Shown here: positions 1-9,150 of the stretch, in pieces
Layout of the letters: every line of letters starts with the position of its first letter
How positions within the stretch are numbered: position 1 is the stretch's first letter
Assembly (NCBI RefSeq): GCF_000143965.1
Contig: NC_014365.1
Location: 1,453,501-1,517,500, forward strand
From: Desulfarculus baarsii DSM 2075
GTDB taxonomy: Bacteria; Desulfobacterota; Desulfarculia; Desulfarculales; Desulfarculaceae
DNA length: 64,000 nucleotides
Direction of reading: 5' to 3'
Position numbers and translations under genes: made by a program
Notes under the pieces: model-generated
Told to the model about the DNA's origin: nothing
The model's input: only the letters and a program-made list of their open reading frames with translations
The model's database searches: none

Positions 1-264
1 GCAGACCTTGTTGACGGTGATGCAGCCCACCTCCACCGGCAGCCCCGCCCGCAGGCAGGCCTGGCGGGCCGGATTCTGGCCCAGACCGGCCGGCAGCACG
101 CAGCCCATGATCACCTCGTCGACCTGGTCCTTGGCCAGACCCGCGCGGGCGATGGCCTCATTGAGGACCACCACGCCCAGGTCCAGCGCCGAAAGGGAGG
201 CGAAGGCCCCCCGGAACGCGCCCACCGGCGTGCGGCAGGCGCTGGTGATGACTACTTCGCGCAA
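1..264 (-). CDS. Acetyl-CoA acetyltransferase (thiolase), N-terminal part
   Basis: The 88 visible residues match the start of the thiolase family: [16 protein letters not shown], then [21 protein letters not shown], ending in VNKVC. That last visible residue aligns with the nucleophilic cysteine of the family's VNKVCGSG motif. Thiolases condense or cleave acyl-CoA in beta-oxidation, ketogenesis or PHB synthesis; the pathway cannot be told from this fragment. The start is taken as TTG at 264, preceded by AAAGGA nine bases upstream. The remainder of the gene lies outside the window. Confidence 0.88.
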   Translation of the reverse strand, partial: MREVVITSACRTPVGAFRGAFASLSALDLGVVVLNEAIARAGLAKDQVDEVIMGCVLPAGLGQNPARQACLRAGLPVEVGCITVNKVC

Positions 265-323
265 CGGAAAACGTCCTTTCCCCGGGCCCCCCGGCCCGGT
301 CCATGCGAAACCAACGGCCCGGC

Positions 324-956
324 CTATTGCCGGGGCGAAAAGAACGGCGTGGCGATGACCTTGCGCACCTCGGCCAGGGCGATGCGGCCGCCTTCCAGGC
401 CGTCGGCCTCCAGACTCAACCGGCCGTCCTTGAGGGTCAGCAGCCTGGGGTCGACGCTCAGGCGCTGGGCTTGGCCGTCACGCTCGACGACCAAGACCAC
501 CCGCCGGCCTTCGTTGATGGCCGGCTCCAACTCGCGCAACACCTCGGGCGGGCAGCCGAAGCCGTCGGCCACCACCACCTCGTCCACCGCATCCTGGAAC
601 AGCTCGCGGGGGCCGGCCGGCAGTTGCTCCACCAGCCGGCGCAGGCCGGCCAGCGCGCCCATGGCCAGGCCAAAGTCCGAAAGCCCGGTCAACTCGCGCA
701 CGGCCAGGATCAGGGCGAACAGGTCGGCCAGCGACAGGCCGCTGACGTTGAAGGTCAACTCCTTGTCCAGCAGGAAACCCTGCTTGCCCCTGGCGTAATG
801 AAAACCAAAGCCCATGCGGGCCAAGGTGTCGCGGTCTTTGTAAAATTGACGCCTGGAGACGGAAAACCGCCGGCACATTTCGTCGGGGCTGCGGCGCGGG
901 TTGGCCTTGATGTCGCAGATTATGCCCATGAGCCGTGCCAAACGGCGGCTGTTCAT
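324..956 (-). CDS. WYL-type HTH transcriptional regulator (short form)
   Basis: This is a 210-residue protein. Residues 5-60 form a DeoR/HTH_11-type winged helix ([20 protein letters not shown]). Residues about 130-205 look like a degenerate WYL ligand-binding domain ([11 protein letters not shown], then [11 protein letters not shown]). Proteins of the YafY/WYL group usually have about 320 residues and a C-terminal WCX extension, which is absent here. GGAGAGG precedes the ATG. It is divergent from the UPF0280 operon and next to a thiolase gene, so it could control either one; the target is not visible. Confidence 0.72.
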   Translation of the reverse strand: MNSRRLARLMGIICDIKANPRRSPDEMCRRFSVSRRQFYKDRDTLARMGFGFHYARGKQGFLLDKELTFNVSGLSLADLFALILAVRELTGLSDFGLAMGALAGLRRLVEQLPAGPRELFQDAVDEVVVADGFGCPPEVLRELEPAINEGRRVVLVVERDGQAQRLSVDPRLLTLKDGRLSLEADGLEGGRIALAEVRKVIATPFFSPRQ

Positions 957-1130
957 GGCCTCTCCAATATGAATGAATCGCTTTCTAATTAGCTTATCGC
1001 CGTTGGCAAGTCAAGAAATGGCTCGGCTCGCGGCGTGATCTGGTCGGACCAGAGGCCCGGCAAGGGGCCACGGCGGTGGCCTTTGGCCGAAAGTTTAGGA
1101 CTTATAGGCAGTTTGCCGCGGTTGCCAGCG

Positions 1131-1160
1131 TTGACAGGCGTCAAAATTGTGGGTTATAAA
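1131..1160 (+). promoter_or_regulatory. Sigma70-type promoter for the UPF0280-mutS run
   Basis: A perfect -35 box TTGACA (1131-1136) is followed after 17 bases by TTATAA (1154-1159); read as TATAAA at 1155 the spacer is 18. It lies about 100 bases upstream of the chosen UPF0280 start and points into a long co-directional gene run. Confidence 0.6.
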
Positions 1161-1262
1161 AAGCAACCAGTCGGCGCGGGAGAGGCCGGGTCGAGCCGTG
1201 CGCGCGCCGGTCGGCTGGTCGGCCCCGATGGCTCAACCATTGGAAGGATCTGGCGAAAATCC

Positions 1263-1991
1263 GTGACCGCCTACCAAGAACGCAGCTATCGCATCTCCTG
1301 CCGGGCGGGCGGGCTGGCGGCCTTCACGGCGCGGGTCAAGGAGACCGACCTGTGGATCATGGCCGAACGCGACCTCCGCGCCCAGGCCGTGGAGATCATC
1401 ATGGCCCTGCGCCTGGGCCTGGAGGCCTATATCCGGGCCCGGCCCGAGTTTGTCGATGCGCTGACGCCGCTGGCCGACGACGACTTGGCCCCGCCCTTGG
1501 TCCGGCGCATGCTGACGGCCGGCCGGGCGGCCGGCGTGGGGCCCATGGCCGCCGTGGCCGGGGCCATGGCCCAGGCCACGGCCACGGCGCTGCAAGAGCA
1601 CAGCCAGGCCGTGGCCGTGGAAAACGGCGGCGATGTCTACCTTGACGCCGGGCGGGATCTGACCATTGGCCTGTTCGCCGGCGCTTCGCCGCTTTCCGGG
1701 CGGCTGGGCCTGCGCGTGGCCGCCACGGCCCAACCCCTGGCCGTGAGCACCAGCTCGGGCACGGTGGGGCACTCGCTTTCGTTGGGCCGGGCCGACGCGG
1801 CCACGATCATCGCCGCCGACGCCGCCTTGGCCGACGCCGCGGCCACGGCCCTGGGCAACCGCGTCCGCGCGGCCGCCGATCTGCGCCCGGCCCTGGAGTG
1901 GGCCGCCGGCGTCCACGGCGTGCTGGGCGCGCTGGCCATCATCGGCGGCGACATCGCCGCTTGGGGCCAAGTGGAGCTGGTGGAACTGTGA
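1263..1991 (+). CDS. UPF0280 family (ApbE-like) protein
   Basis: The 242-residue product begins (M)TAYQERSYRISC and has the family's Ala/Gly-rich core, with VENGGDVYLDAG (about residues 120-131) and a STSSGTVGHS turn. UPF0280 proteins resemble the FAD:protein FMN transferase (ApbE) fold, but no reaction is established. The frame is open further upstream, but GTG at 1263 starts the conserved part and GGAAGGA lies about 14 bases before it. The frame ends 7 bases before the phosphoesterase ATG, which suggests an operon. Confidence 0.75.
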   Translation: MTAYQERSYRISCRAGGLAAFTARVKETDLWIMAERDLRAQAVEIIMALRLGLEAYIRARPEFVDALTPLADDDLAPPLVRRMLTAGRAAGVGPMAAVAGAMAQATATALQEHSQAVAVENGGDVYLDAGRDLTIGLFAGASPLSGRLGLRVAATAQPLAVSTSSGTVGHSLSLGRADAATIIAADAALADAAATALGNRVRAAADLRPALEWAAGVHGVLGALAIIGGDIAAWGQVELVEL

Positions 1992-1998
1992 GCCTGCC

Positions 1999-2478
1999 AT
2001 GAAACGCATCGGCGTCATCTCCGACACCCACATGCGAGGCTACGACCCGGCCTTCGCCGCGCTCTTGGCCCGCGTTTTCGCGGGGGTGGACATGATCCTC
2101 CACGCCGGCGACATCACCAGCCTGGCCGTTCTGGACGCCCTCGACGCGCCCCAGGTGCTGGCCGTGGCCGGCAACATGGACCAGGGCCCCACTAGCGCCA
2201 ACTTGCCCAGCCGGCGCATAATCACGGTGGAGGGCCTGCGCATCGGCCTGACCCACGGCTGGGGCCCGCGAGAGGGCCTGGCCCGGCGCGTGGCCGAGTC
2301 TTTCGCCGCCGATGACGTGCGCTGCGTGGTCTTCGGCCATTCGCACCAGCCAGCCAACTGCGTCGTCGGCGGAGTGCTGCTGTTCAACCCCGGCTCGGCC
2401 ATGGCCGGCCAGGCCGGGGGCACGGTGGGCGTTTTGGAGGTTGACCGCCAGATCACTGGCAGTATCATCAACTTGTAG
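1999..2478 (+). CDS. YfcE/MJ0936-type metallophosphoesterase
   Basis: This 159-residue single-domain protein carries the calcineurin-like metal motifs in order: SDTH (residues 8-11), HAGD, GNMD, and GHSHQP near residue 115. These residues bind a di-metal centre, usually Mn or Ni, that hydrolyses phosphodiesters or phosphomonoesters in the cytoplasm. The length and the closing FNPGS motif fit the YfcE/MJ0936 subfamily. The natural substrate is unknown. It sits tightly between UPF0280 and the HIT gene. Confidence 0.85.
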   Translation: MKRIGVISDTHMRGYDPAFAALLARVFAGVDMILHAGDITSLAVLDALDAPQVLAVAGNMDQGPTSANLPSRRIITVEGLRIGLTHGWGPREGLARRVAESFAADDVRCVVFGHSHQPANCVVGGVLLFNPGSAMAGQAGGTVGVLEVDRQITGSIINL

Positions 2479-2490
2479 GAGCACGACCGC

Positions 2491-2976
2491 ATGGAAGTTT
2501 TGTGGGCGCCGTGGCGCATGAGCTACATCCTGGGTAACGACAAGGCCGACGGCTGCATCTTCTGCCTGGCCACCGACGGCGTGGGCGCCGACAACCTGGT
2601 TTTGGGCGTGGGCCGCTCGACCCTGGCGATGATGAACAAATACCCATACAACAACGGCCACCTGCTCATCGCGCCCAAGCGTCACGTGGCCGCCATCGAC
2701 GAACTGACCGAGGAAGAATCAGCCGACCTGATGGCCAACCTGGCCCTGGCCAAAAAGGCCCTGCAAACGCTGATGAACCCCGAGGGCTACAACGTGGGCC
2801 TCAATCTGGGCCGGGTGGCCGGCGCCGGCATCGAGGAGCACCTGCATTTTCACATCGTGCCGCGCTGGGGCGGCGACACCAATTTCATGACGGTGCTGGG
2901 CGATGTGCGCTCGGTGCCCGAGCACATCGAGGCCACATGCGAGAAGCTGCGGCCGTTCTTCAAAAATATCAGGTAG
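2491..2976 (+). CDS. HIT family nucleotide hydrolase
   Basis: The 161-residue protein has the histidine-triad motif HLHFHIVPR (about residues 115-123), whose central His attacks the alpha-phosphate of nucleotides. An N-terminal CIFC zinc-knuckle half and the WAPWRMSYI start are typical of bacterial Ap4A-phosphorylase-like HIT proteins. The likely activity is hydrolysis of dinucleoside polyphosphates or AMP conjugates. AGGAG lies 9 bases before the ATG. It is co-directional with lapA, 6 bases downstream. Confidence 0.87.
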   Translation: MEVLWAPWRMSYILGNDKADGCIFCLATDGVGADNLVLGVGRSTLAMMNKYPYNNGHLLIAPKRHVAAIDELTEEESADLMANLALAKKALQTLMNPEGYNVGLNLGRVAGAGIEEHLHFHIVPRWGGDTNFMTVLGDVRSVPEHIEATCEKLRPFFKNIR

Positions 2977-2982
2977 ATTGCC

Positions 2983-3384
2983 ATGATGAACTATGTCAAG
3001 GTGATTTTGGTCTCGGCGGCGGTGGCCCTGGCGGTGATCTTCATGATCCAAAACATCGAGCCGCTGAGCGCGCCGTTGTCGATCCGCCTCAACTTGTTTT
3101 TCTTCAATTTCGAATCGACGCCGTATCCGACGTATCTTGTTATCATGTTGGCGTTTTTCATCGGCTTGCTGGGGGCCAGCCTGGTGGGGATCGTCGAGCG
3201 CATGCGCCTGCGCCGCGAGATAAAGCTCAAGCAGAAGGAGATCGACCGGCAGAGCGCCGAGGTCAACAGCCTGCGCAACCTGCCCCTGACCGACGAAAAG
3301 CTGACCCAGAACGGCCCCGAGCATGGGGCGCCGGCCCCGGCCGAGCCCCAACCGCCGGCCGAGCCGGAACACAAGGTGGAATAG
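2983..3384 (+). CDS. lapA: LapA domain (DUF1049) membrane protein
   Basis: The 133-residue protein has two membrane segments (residues about 6-24 and 48-68) joined by a short loop, then a cytoplasmic coiled coil (RREIKLKQKEIDRQSAEV) and a Pro/Ala/Glu tail. This is the LapA/YciS arrangement. LapA works with LapB in tuning LPS synthesis through LpxC stability in enterobacteria. The gene directly precedes lapB with 3 bases between stop and start, as in E. coli, which strengthens both calls. Confidence 0.82.
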   Translation: MMNYVKVILVSAAVALAVIFMIQNIEPLSAPLSIRLNLFFFNFESTPYPTYLVIMLAFFIGLLGASLVGIVERMRLRREIKLKQKEIDRQSAEVNSLRNLPLTDEKLTQNGPEHGAPAPAEPQPPAEPEHKVE

Positions 3385-3387
3385 CGT

Positions 3388-4605
3388 ATGGACCAGACCT
3401 TGATGGTCGTGGCAGGCCAGGCGATCAGCCTGGGCATGGCCGCCGCCGCCGTGGCGGCGGTGCTCATCGGCTTGGCCTTGGGCTGGCTGCTGGGCCGGGG
3501 CCGTAAGCCCTTGGCCCCGGTGGCCGCCGGCAAGGGGCTCAAGGCCTCGCGGGCGGCCTCGGACGACGCCTTTCTGCGCGGCCTCAGCCACATGATGGCC
3601 GACCACACCGACCAGGCCATCGAGGAGTTCACCAAGGCCGTCAACCTGAACACCGACACGGTGGAGACCTACGTCGTCCTGGGTAATTTGTTCAGGCAAA
3701 AAGGCCAGATAGAACGCGCCGTGCGCATCCGCCAGACGATCATCGCCCGGGCCAACCTGGACCCGGCCGTGCAGCTCCAGGCCCGCTTTGACCTGGGCCT
3801 GGATTATCGTAAGGGCGGCCTGTTCAACCGGGCGGTGGAGGCCTTTCAGGAAGTGCTTTCCCGCGACCCCGGCCACCAGGACGCCCTGCGCCAACTGGTG
3901 GGCCTCTACGAGGAAATGCGCGATTGGGCCTCGGCCTACGAGACCATGCGCCGGCTTTCCAAGCTCACCGGCGAGGACAACCGCCTGGTCCTGGCCCATC
4001 ACAAAACCGAACTGGGCAAGGATCTCCAGGCCGCCGGCAAGCTCGACGCCGCCGAGCAGGCCATGAGCCAAGCCATCAGCGTGCATAAAAAGTGCCTCGA
4101 CGCCTATCTGCACCTGGGTGATCTGGAACTGGCCCGCGGTCGCAATCGCAAGGCCATCAACCTCTGGCGCAAGGCCGTGCAGATGGCCCCGGTTTACGCC
4201 CATCTGGTGATCAGCCGCCTGGACATGGCCGAGGAGACCCTGGGCCGCAAGGTGGTGGCCGACTTCCTCGCCGGCGTTGATCTGGATCAGGCCGAGCCGG
4301 CCACCCTGCTGGCCCTGGCCAAAAGCCGCCAGCGCCACGGCGAGCACAAGCAGGCCCTGCAATTGTTGGAGGCGGCCATCGTCAAGGAGCCCGGCTGCCT
4401 GGAGGCCCATCAACTGCGTGGCGACATCCTGCTGGCCGCCGGCGACAACGACGCCTGCCTGAAGGCCTACGTGGAGCTGTTGGCCCAGGTCCAAGGCTAC
4501 GGGGCCCAATATCAATGCGGCCAATGCGGCTTCGTCTCGCACCAGTTGGCCTGGAAATGTCCGCGCTGCCACGGTTGGGACACCATGACGCCGCGCCACT
4601 CCTGA
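3388..4605 (+). CDS. lapB: LapB/YciM-like TPR protein with rubredoxin-type zinc domain
   Basis: The 405-residue protein starts with one membrane anchor (about residues 10-32). TPR repeats follow (DQAIEEFTKAVNLNTDTVET, then AVEAFQEVLSRDPGH). It ends in a rubredoxin-like metal site, YQCGQCG and CPRCHGW. This anchor-TPR-rubredoxin order is diagnostic of LapB, a scaffold on the inner membrane that couples LPS synthesis to LpxC proteolysis in E. coli. The neighbouring lapA agrees. Whether the LpxC role holds in this organism is inferred. Confidence 0.88.
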   Translation: MDQTLMVVAGQAISLGMAAAAVAAVLIGLALGWLLGRGRKPLAPVAAGKGLKASRAASDDAFLRGLSHMMADHTDQAIEEFTKAVNLNTDTVETYVVLGNLFRQKGQIERAVRIRQTIIARANLDPAVQLQARFDLGLDYRKGGLFNRAVEAFQEVLSRDPGHQDALRQLVGLYEEMRDWASAYETMRRLSKLTGEDNRLVLAHHKTELGKDLQAAGKLDAAEQAMSQAISVHKKCLDAYLHLGDLELARGRNRKAINLWRKAVQMAPVYAHLVISRLDMAEETLGRKVVADFLAGVDLDQAEPATLLALAKSRQRHGEHKQALQLLEAAIVKEPGCLEAHQLRGDILLAAGDNDACLKAYVELLAQVQGYGAQYQCGQCGFVSHQLAWKCPRCHGWDTMTPRHS

Positions 4606-4644
4606 GGGCTCGACCGGTGGCGATTCCGGCGTTTTAAAGAATAA

Positions 4645-7275
4645 ATGGACGCACCAGCAAACATCGGCGAAAACGCGACGAACAACCCTTCGGCGGCCAT
4701 TGTCCGCGACACGCCCATGCTCCGGCAATACCTGGAGATGAAGGAACAAGCGCCCGACTGCGTCTTGTTCTTCCGCATGGGCGATTTTTACGAGGTGTTT
4801 TTCGAAGACGCCGTGCTATGCAGCAAACTGCTGTCGATCCAACTCACCTCCCGCGACAAGAATCACCCCGACCCCATCCCCATGGCCGGCGTGCCCCATC
4901 GGGCGGTGGAGTCCTACATCGCCCAGATGATCGAGCACGGCTACAAGGTGGCCGTCTGCGACCAGATCGAAGACCCGCGCGCGGCCAAGGGCCTGGTCAA
5001 GCGGGCCATCACCCGCATTGAAACGCCGGCCATGTTCACCAGCCCCGACTATCTGCCGGCCAAGGACAACCGCTATCTGGCCGCCCTGTGCCTGGTCGGC
5101 GGCGTGGCCGGCCTGGCCCACCTGGACCTGGCCAGCGGTGAGTTCCGCGCGGCCTCGGTGGAGCCCGGCCCGCCGCTGATCGACGAACTGGCCCGCCTGG
5201 AGCCGGCCGAATTGGTGCTGGCCGAAAGCCAACAGGATCATCCGGCCCTGGCCGGCTTGGCCCAGGCCGGCGTCGAGGCCGCACGATCCAATTTCGCCGG
5301 CCGGCCGCCCACGCCGGCCCAGGCCAGGCAGATCCTGGGCGAGCGCTTTCCCGGCGGCGCGGAGGCGGCCGACAACCCGGCCCTGGCCGCGGCGGCCATG
5401 GCCTGGCAGACGCTGGTGGCCACGCGGCGTTGCCAGCCCGAGCACATCGAGCCCTTGGGGCTCTACGAAGTCGGCGGGCACATGGTGCTCGACGCCACCG
5501 CCCGGCGCAACCTGGAGCTTTATAAATCCATCGCTGGCGGCGGACGCAAGGGTTCGCTGTTGCAGGCCGTCGACCGCACGCTTTCGCCCATGGGCGGCCG
5601 GCTGCTCAAACAGTGGCTGGGCTTTCCGCTGCTGGAGTTGGAGCGCGTGGAGGCGCGGCATCAGGCCGTTGACGAACTGACGCGGGATTTGGCCGCCCGC
5701 GACGGCCTGCGCCAGGCCCTGGAGGCCATGCCAGACGTGCCGCGCCTGGTGGGCCGGGCCAGCCTGGGCCAGGCCGGCCCCAGGGAGTTGGCCGGGCTGC
5801 GCCAGGCCTTGCGGGCCCTGCCCGAAGTGCGCCGGCGGTTGGCCGGCTTCGCCGCGCCGCTGCTGCGCCGGGCGGCCGAGAGCCTGGAGGGCCTGGAACC
5901 CCTGGCCGTCGAGCTCGAGCGCGCCCTGGCCGAAAGCCCGTCCCAGGCCCTCGGCGACGGCGGGGTGATCGCCGAGGGCTTCGACCAGGAACTGGACCAA
6001 CTACGCCAACTGGGCGGCCAGGGCAAGGACTGGATCGCCGCCTTGCAGGCCAGCCTGCGGGCCGAGACGGGCATCGGCTCGCTCAAGATCGGCTTCAACC
6101 GGGTCTTTGGCTACTACATCGAGGTGACCACGGCCCACCAGGCCAAGGTGCCCGAGCACTTCATCCGCAAGCAGACCCTGGCCACGGCCGAGCGCTACTT
6201 CACGCCCGAGCTGAAGGAAAAAGAAGCCGCCGTGCTGGGGGCCGAGGAAAAGGCCCTGGAGCTGGAGCGGCGTTTGTTCGATGAACTGCGCGCCCTGGTG
6301 GCCGCCTGGAGCGGCCGTCTGATGGATTGCGGCCGGGCCCTGGCCATGGTCGACGTGCTCGCGGCCTGGGCCGATTTGGCCGTCAGCCAAGATTATGCCC
6401 GCCCGCTGATGAGCCAAAACGGGGCGCTATGCATCGAGCAGGGCCGCCACCCGGTGGTCGAGCAGATGCTGGCGGCGGGCGAGTTCGTGCCCAACGACGT
6501 GCTGCTTGACGATGGCGCGCAACAGGTCATAATCATCACCGGGCCCAACATGGCCGGCAAATCGACGATCCTGCGCCAGGTGGCCCTGATCTGCCTGCTG
6601 GCCCAGGCCGGCTCGTTCGTGCCGGCGGCCCGGGCCGAACTGCCGCTGGTCGACCGCGTCTTCACCAGGGTGGGGGCCATGGACGACCTGGCCCGGGGGC
6701 GCTCCACCTTCATGGTCGAGATGACCGAGACGGCCCAGATCCTCAAAAACGCCACGCCCCGTTCGTTGGTGGTGCTAGACGAAGTGGGCCGGGGCACCAG
6801 CACCTTCGACGGCCTTTCGCTGGCCTGGGCCGTGGCCGAGGCCCTGCACGATCTGCAAGGCCGGGGGGTCAAGACGCTTTTCGCCACGCACTACCACGAG
6901 TTGACCGAACTGGCCGACAAGCTGCCCCGCGTGCGCAACTACAACGTGGCCGTGCGCGAACACCGGGGCGAGGTGGTTTTTCTGCGCCGCCTGGCCCCCG
7001 GCGGAGTCAGTCGGTCCTATGGCCTGCAGGTGGCCCGCCTGGCCGGCCTGCCCGAGGACGTCCTGCGCCGGGCCAGGGAGGTGCTGGCGCGGCTGGAGGG
7101 CGAGCAGGTGCGGGCGACCGCTCCGCCGGCCAAGGCCCAGGGCGCGGCCCAACTGCCGTTGTTCGTCGCCGCCGAGCATCCGGCGCTCACGCGCTTGCGC
7201 GGGCTGGACCCGGAGCGCATGACGCCCCTCGAGGCCCTGGCCGCCCTTGACGAACTGAGGAGATTGGTTGACTAA
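4645..7275 (+). CDS. mutS: DNA mismatch repair protein MutS
   Basis: The 876-residue protein has all MutS domains. The N-terminal mismatch-binding domain contains the FFRMGDFYEVFFEDA signature with its Phe-x-Glu wedge (residues about 33-50). Connector, lever and clamp regions follow. The ATPase has Walker A GPNMAGKST (about residues 632-641), then DDLARGRSTFMVEM, Walker B LVVLDEVGRGTSTFDG and the TFATHYHEL-type His loop. It recognises mismatches and recruits MutL. Its 3' end overlaps the start of the amidase gene by 8 bases. Confidence 0.97.
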   Translation: MDAPANIGENATNNPSAAIVRDTPMLRQYLEMKEQAPDCVLFFRMGDFYEVFFEDAVLCSKLLSIQLTSRDKNHPDPIPMAGVPHRAVESYIAQMIEHGYKVAVCDQIEDPRAAKGLVKRAITRIETPAMFTSPDYLPAKDNRYLAALCLVGGVAGLAHLDLASGEFRAASVEPGPPLIDELARLEPAELVLAESQQDHPALAGLAQAGVEAARSNFAGRPPTPAQARQILGERFPGGAEAADNPALAAAAMAWQTLVATRRCQPEHIEPLGLYEVGGHMVLDATARRNLELYKSIAGGGRKGSLLQAVDRTLSPMGGRLLKQWLGFPLLELERVEARHQAVDELTRDLAARDGLRQALEAMPDVPRLVGRASLGQAGPRELAGLRQALRALPEVRRRLAGFAAPLLRRAAESLEGLEPLAVELERALAESPSQALGDGGVIAEGFDQELDQLRQLGGQGKDWIAALQASLRAETGIGSLKIGFNRVFGYYIEVTTAHQAKVPEHFIRKQTLATAERYFTPELKEKEAAVLGAEEKALELERRLFDELRALVAAWSGRLMDCGRALAMVDVLAAWADLAVSQDYARPLMSQNGALCIEQGRHPVVEQMLAAGEFVPNDVLLDDGAQQVIIITGPNMAGKSTILRQVALICLLAQAGSFVPAARAELPLVDRVFTRVGAMDDLARGRSTFMVEMTETAQILKNATPRSLVVLDEVGRGTSTFDGLSLAWAVAEALHDLQGRGVKTLFATHYHELTELADKLPRVRNYNVAVREHRGEVVFLRRLAPGGVSRSYGLQVARLAGLPEDVLRRAREVLARLEGEQVRATAPPAKAQGAAQLPLFVAAEHPALTRLRGLDPERMTPLEALAALDELRRLVD

Positions 7276-9022
7276 CCGTCGTCACACATACGGCCTCGGG
7301 GTTTGCCTGACGGCGTTGGCCTTGTTGGCCCTGCTGGGCGCCGCGTCGATCGCCGCGGCCGATGAATCGGCGGCCTACAAGCGGGCCAAGGCCGATTATT
7401 TCTGGCTGATGAAGCACGACGACGCCAAGGGCGTCTATCACAACTGGGTCAGCCTGGCCGAGCGCTTCAGCCGCATCTACACCGCCGACCCCTCCGGCCC
7501 GCTGGCGCCTGGCTGCCTGCTGTGGACCGGCCGCATTTTCGCCGGGGCCTACGAGCAGTTCAAACAGAAAAAAGACCTGGACAAGGCCAGCGACGCCCTC
7601 AGGCGGCTGATCAACCATTTTCCCGACTCCAACCTGGCCGACGACGCCCAATTGATGATCGCCGAACTGCACATCAAGCACGGCGACGTCAAGACGGCCT
7701 ATCTGGAACTGCTGAGGGTGGTGGTCAATTACCCCAACAGCGACATGGCCCCCGAGGCCAAGAAACGCCTGGACGAGTTGGAGCGCACCCTGGCCCCGCG
7801 CTATCTGGCCGGCGAGGAGCCAGCGCCCAAGGGCGTGGCCAGGCCGACCCAGGAGCCGACGCCGCCCGCCGGGCCGGACCTGTCGCTGGCCCAGGTGGTC
7901 GAACTGCGCCATTGGAGCACGCCCAGCTACACCCGCGTGGTGCTCAACCTCGACCGCTCGGCGCCCTACACGGCCAAGGTGCACAAGGCCGGGCGCGCGG
8001 CCGACGGTTCGCGCCAACTGCGCATGGACCTCAGCGGCGTGCGCCTGTCGGGCGGGATCAAGGTCGGCGCGCCCCAGGCGGGCGGGTTGTTGGAGGAGGT
8101 GCGCGCCCGTCAACTGGACGCCGAAACGGTGCGCGTGTCTTTGGATGTCAAGGAACTGGGCTCGTACAAGGTCTTCACCCTGGACAACCCCTTCCGGGTG
8201 GTCATCGATTGTTTCGCCGACAAAGGGCCGTCGTCGGTGGCCAAGTCCAGCGCCAAACCCAGCGTCAAGGGCAAAAAGCGCGTGCCCCGGGGCAAGGCCC
8301 GGCAGGAGCCTTCGGATCTGAGCCTGGTCAAGGCCCTGGGCCTGGGCGTGCGCACGGTGGTCATCGACCCCGGCCACGGCGGCAAGGATCCGGGCTGCGT
8401 GGCCGGCGGCCTGCGCGAAAAAGACATCACCCTGGACTTGGCCAAGCGGGTGGCCAAACGCCTGCGCGATCAACTGGGCTGCCGGGTTCTCCTCACCCGT
8501 GACCGCGACCGCACCCTTTCGCTGGAGGAGCGCACGGCCATCGCCAACACCAACGACGCCGACCTGTTCGTCTCCATCCACGTCAACGCCGCGCCCAGCC
8601 AAAAGCTCAGCGGCCTGGAGACTTATTTCCTCAACCTGGCCTCGGACGAGCAGTCGATGATGGTCGCCGCCCGCGAAAACGCCACCACCACCCGCACCAT
8701 CGGCGATTTGCAGGTAATCCTCAACGACCTGATGCTAAACTCCAAGATCAACGAGTCCAACCGCATGGCCCGCGAGCTGCACGCCGGCCTGGTGCGACGC
8801 ATCCGGGCCAAGCGCGGCGAGGTGCGTGACCTGGGGGTCAAGCAGGCCCCGTTCTATGTGCTCATCGGCGCGCAGATGCCCTCGGTGCTGGTGGAGGTGG
8901 GCTTCATCACCAACCCCACCGAGCGCAAACTGCTGGCCACCTCGGCCTATCGCCAGCATCTGGCCGACGGCGTGGCCGACGGCGTGGTCGCCTATGCCCG
9001 CGGGCTCAAATCCGGCAACTGA
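7268..9022 (+). CDS. N-acetylmuramoyl-L-alanine amidase with TPR and AMIN domains
   Basis: This 584-residue protein is predicted to be periplasmic. It has a signal segment (about residues 8-30), TPR-like helices (35-175), an AMIN domain (about 205-320) that directs amidases to division or polar sites, a basic linker and an Amidase_3 catalytic domain (about 360-582). The zinc and catalytic motifs are IDPGHGGKDPG, LREKDITLDLA, SIHVNAAPS and LVEVGFITNPTE. It cleaves the bond between MurNAc and the stem peptide, as AmiC does. The start is TTG at 7268, with AGGAG upstream inside mutS. Confidence 0.92.
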   Translation: MTNRRHTYGLGVCLTALALLALLGAASIAAADESAAYKRAKADYFWLMKHDDAKGVYHNWVSLAERFSRIYTADPSGPLAPGCLLWTGRIFAGAYEQFKQKKDLDKASDALRRLINHFPDSNLADDAQLMIAELHIKHGDVKTAYLELLRVVVNYPNSDMAPEAKKRLDELERTLAPRYLAGEEPAPKGVARPTQEPTPPAGPDLSLAQVVELRHWSTPSYTRVVLNLDRSAPYTAKVHKAGRAADGSRQLRMDLSGVRLSGGIKVGAPQAGGLLEEVRARQLDAETVRVSLDVKELGSYKVFTLDNPFRVVIDCFADKGPSSVAKSSAKPSVKGKKRVPRGKARQEPSDLSLVKALGLGVRTVVIDPGHGGKDPGCVAGGLREKDITLDLAKRVAKRLRDQLGCRVLLTRDRDRTLSLEERTAIANTNDADLFVSIHVNAAPSQKLSGLETYFLNLASDEQSMMVAARENATTTRTIGDLQVILNDLMLNSKINESNRMARELHAGLVRRIRAKRGEVRDLGVKQAPFYVLIGAQMPSVLVEVGFITNPTERKLLATSAYRQHLADGVADGVVAYARGLKSGN

Positions 9023-9074
9023 TCCGGTTGTATTCGCGGAGTTTTGGCGAAAGGCGCTTTTTTTTGCCGCTGAA

Positions 9075-9103
9075 TTGAGCTATCTATCGACAGTGCGTTC
9101 AAT
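9075..9103 (+). promoter_or_regulatory. Possible promoter of the liv operon
   Basis: TTGAGC (9075-9080) and TTCAAT (9098-9103) are separated by 17 bases, each matching 4 of 6 consensus positions. The pair lies about 50 bases before the livK start, in the only gap that can hold the operon promoter. Confidence 0.3.
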
Positions 9104-9150
9104 GGTGGCCTGGGGCCGTTTTTTGGTTGGCTGGATGGAGGAGTCGAAAC

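Noticed and set aside
2719-4749. 676-codon open frame on the minus strand
   Set aside because: It is antisense to the HIT, lapA and lapB genes, which have clear motifs. High GC leaves long open frames on the opposite strand.
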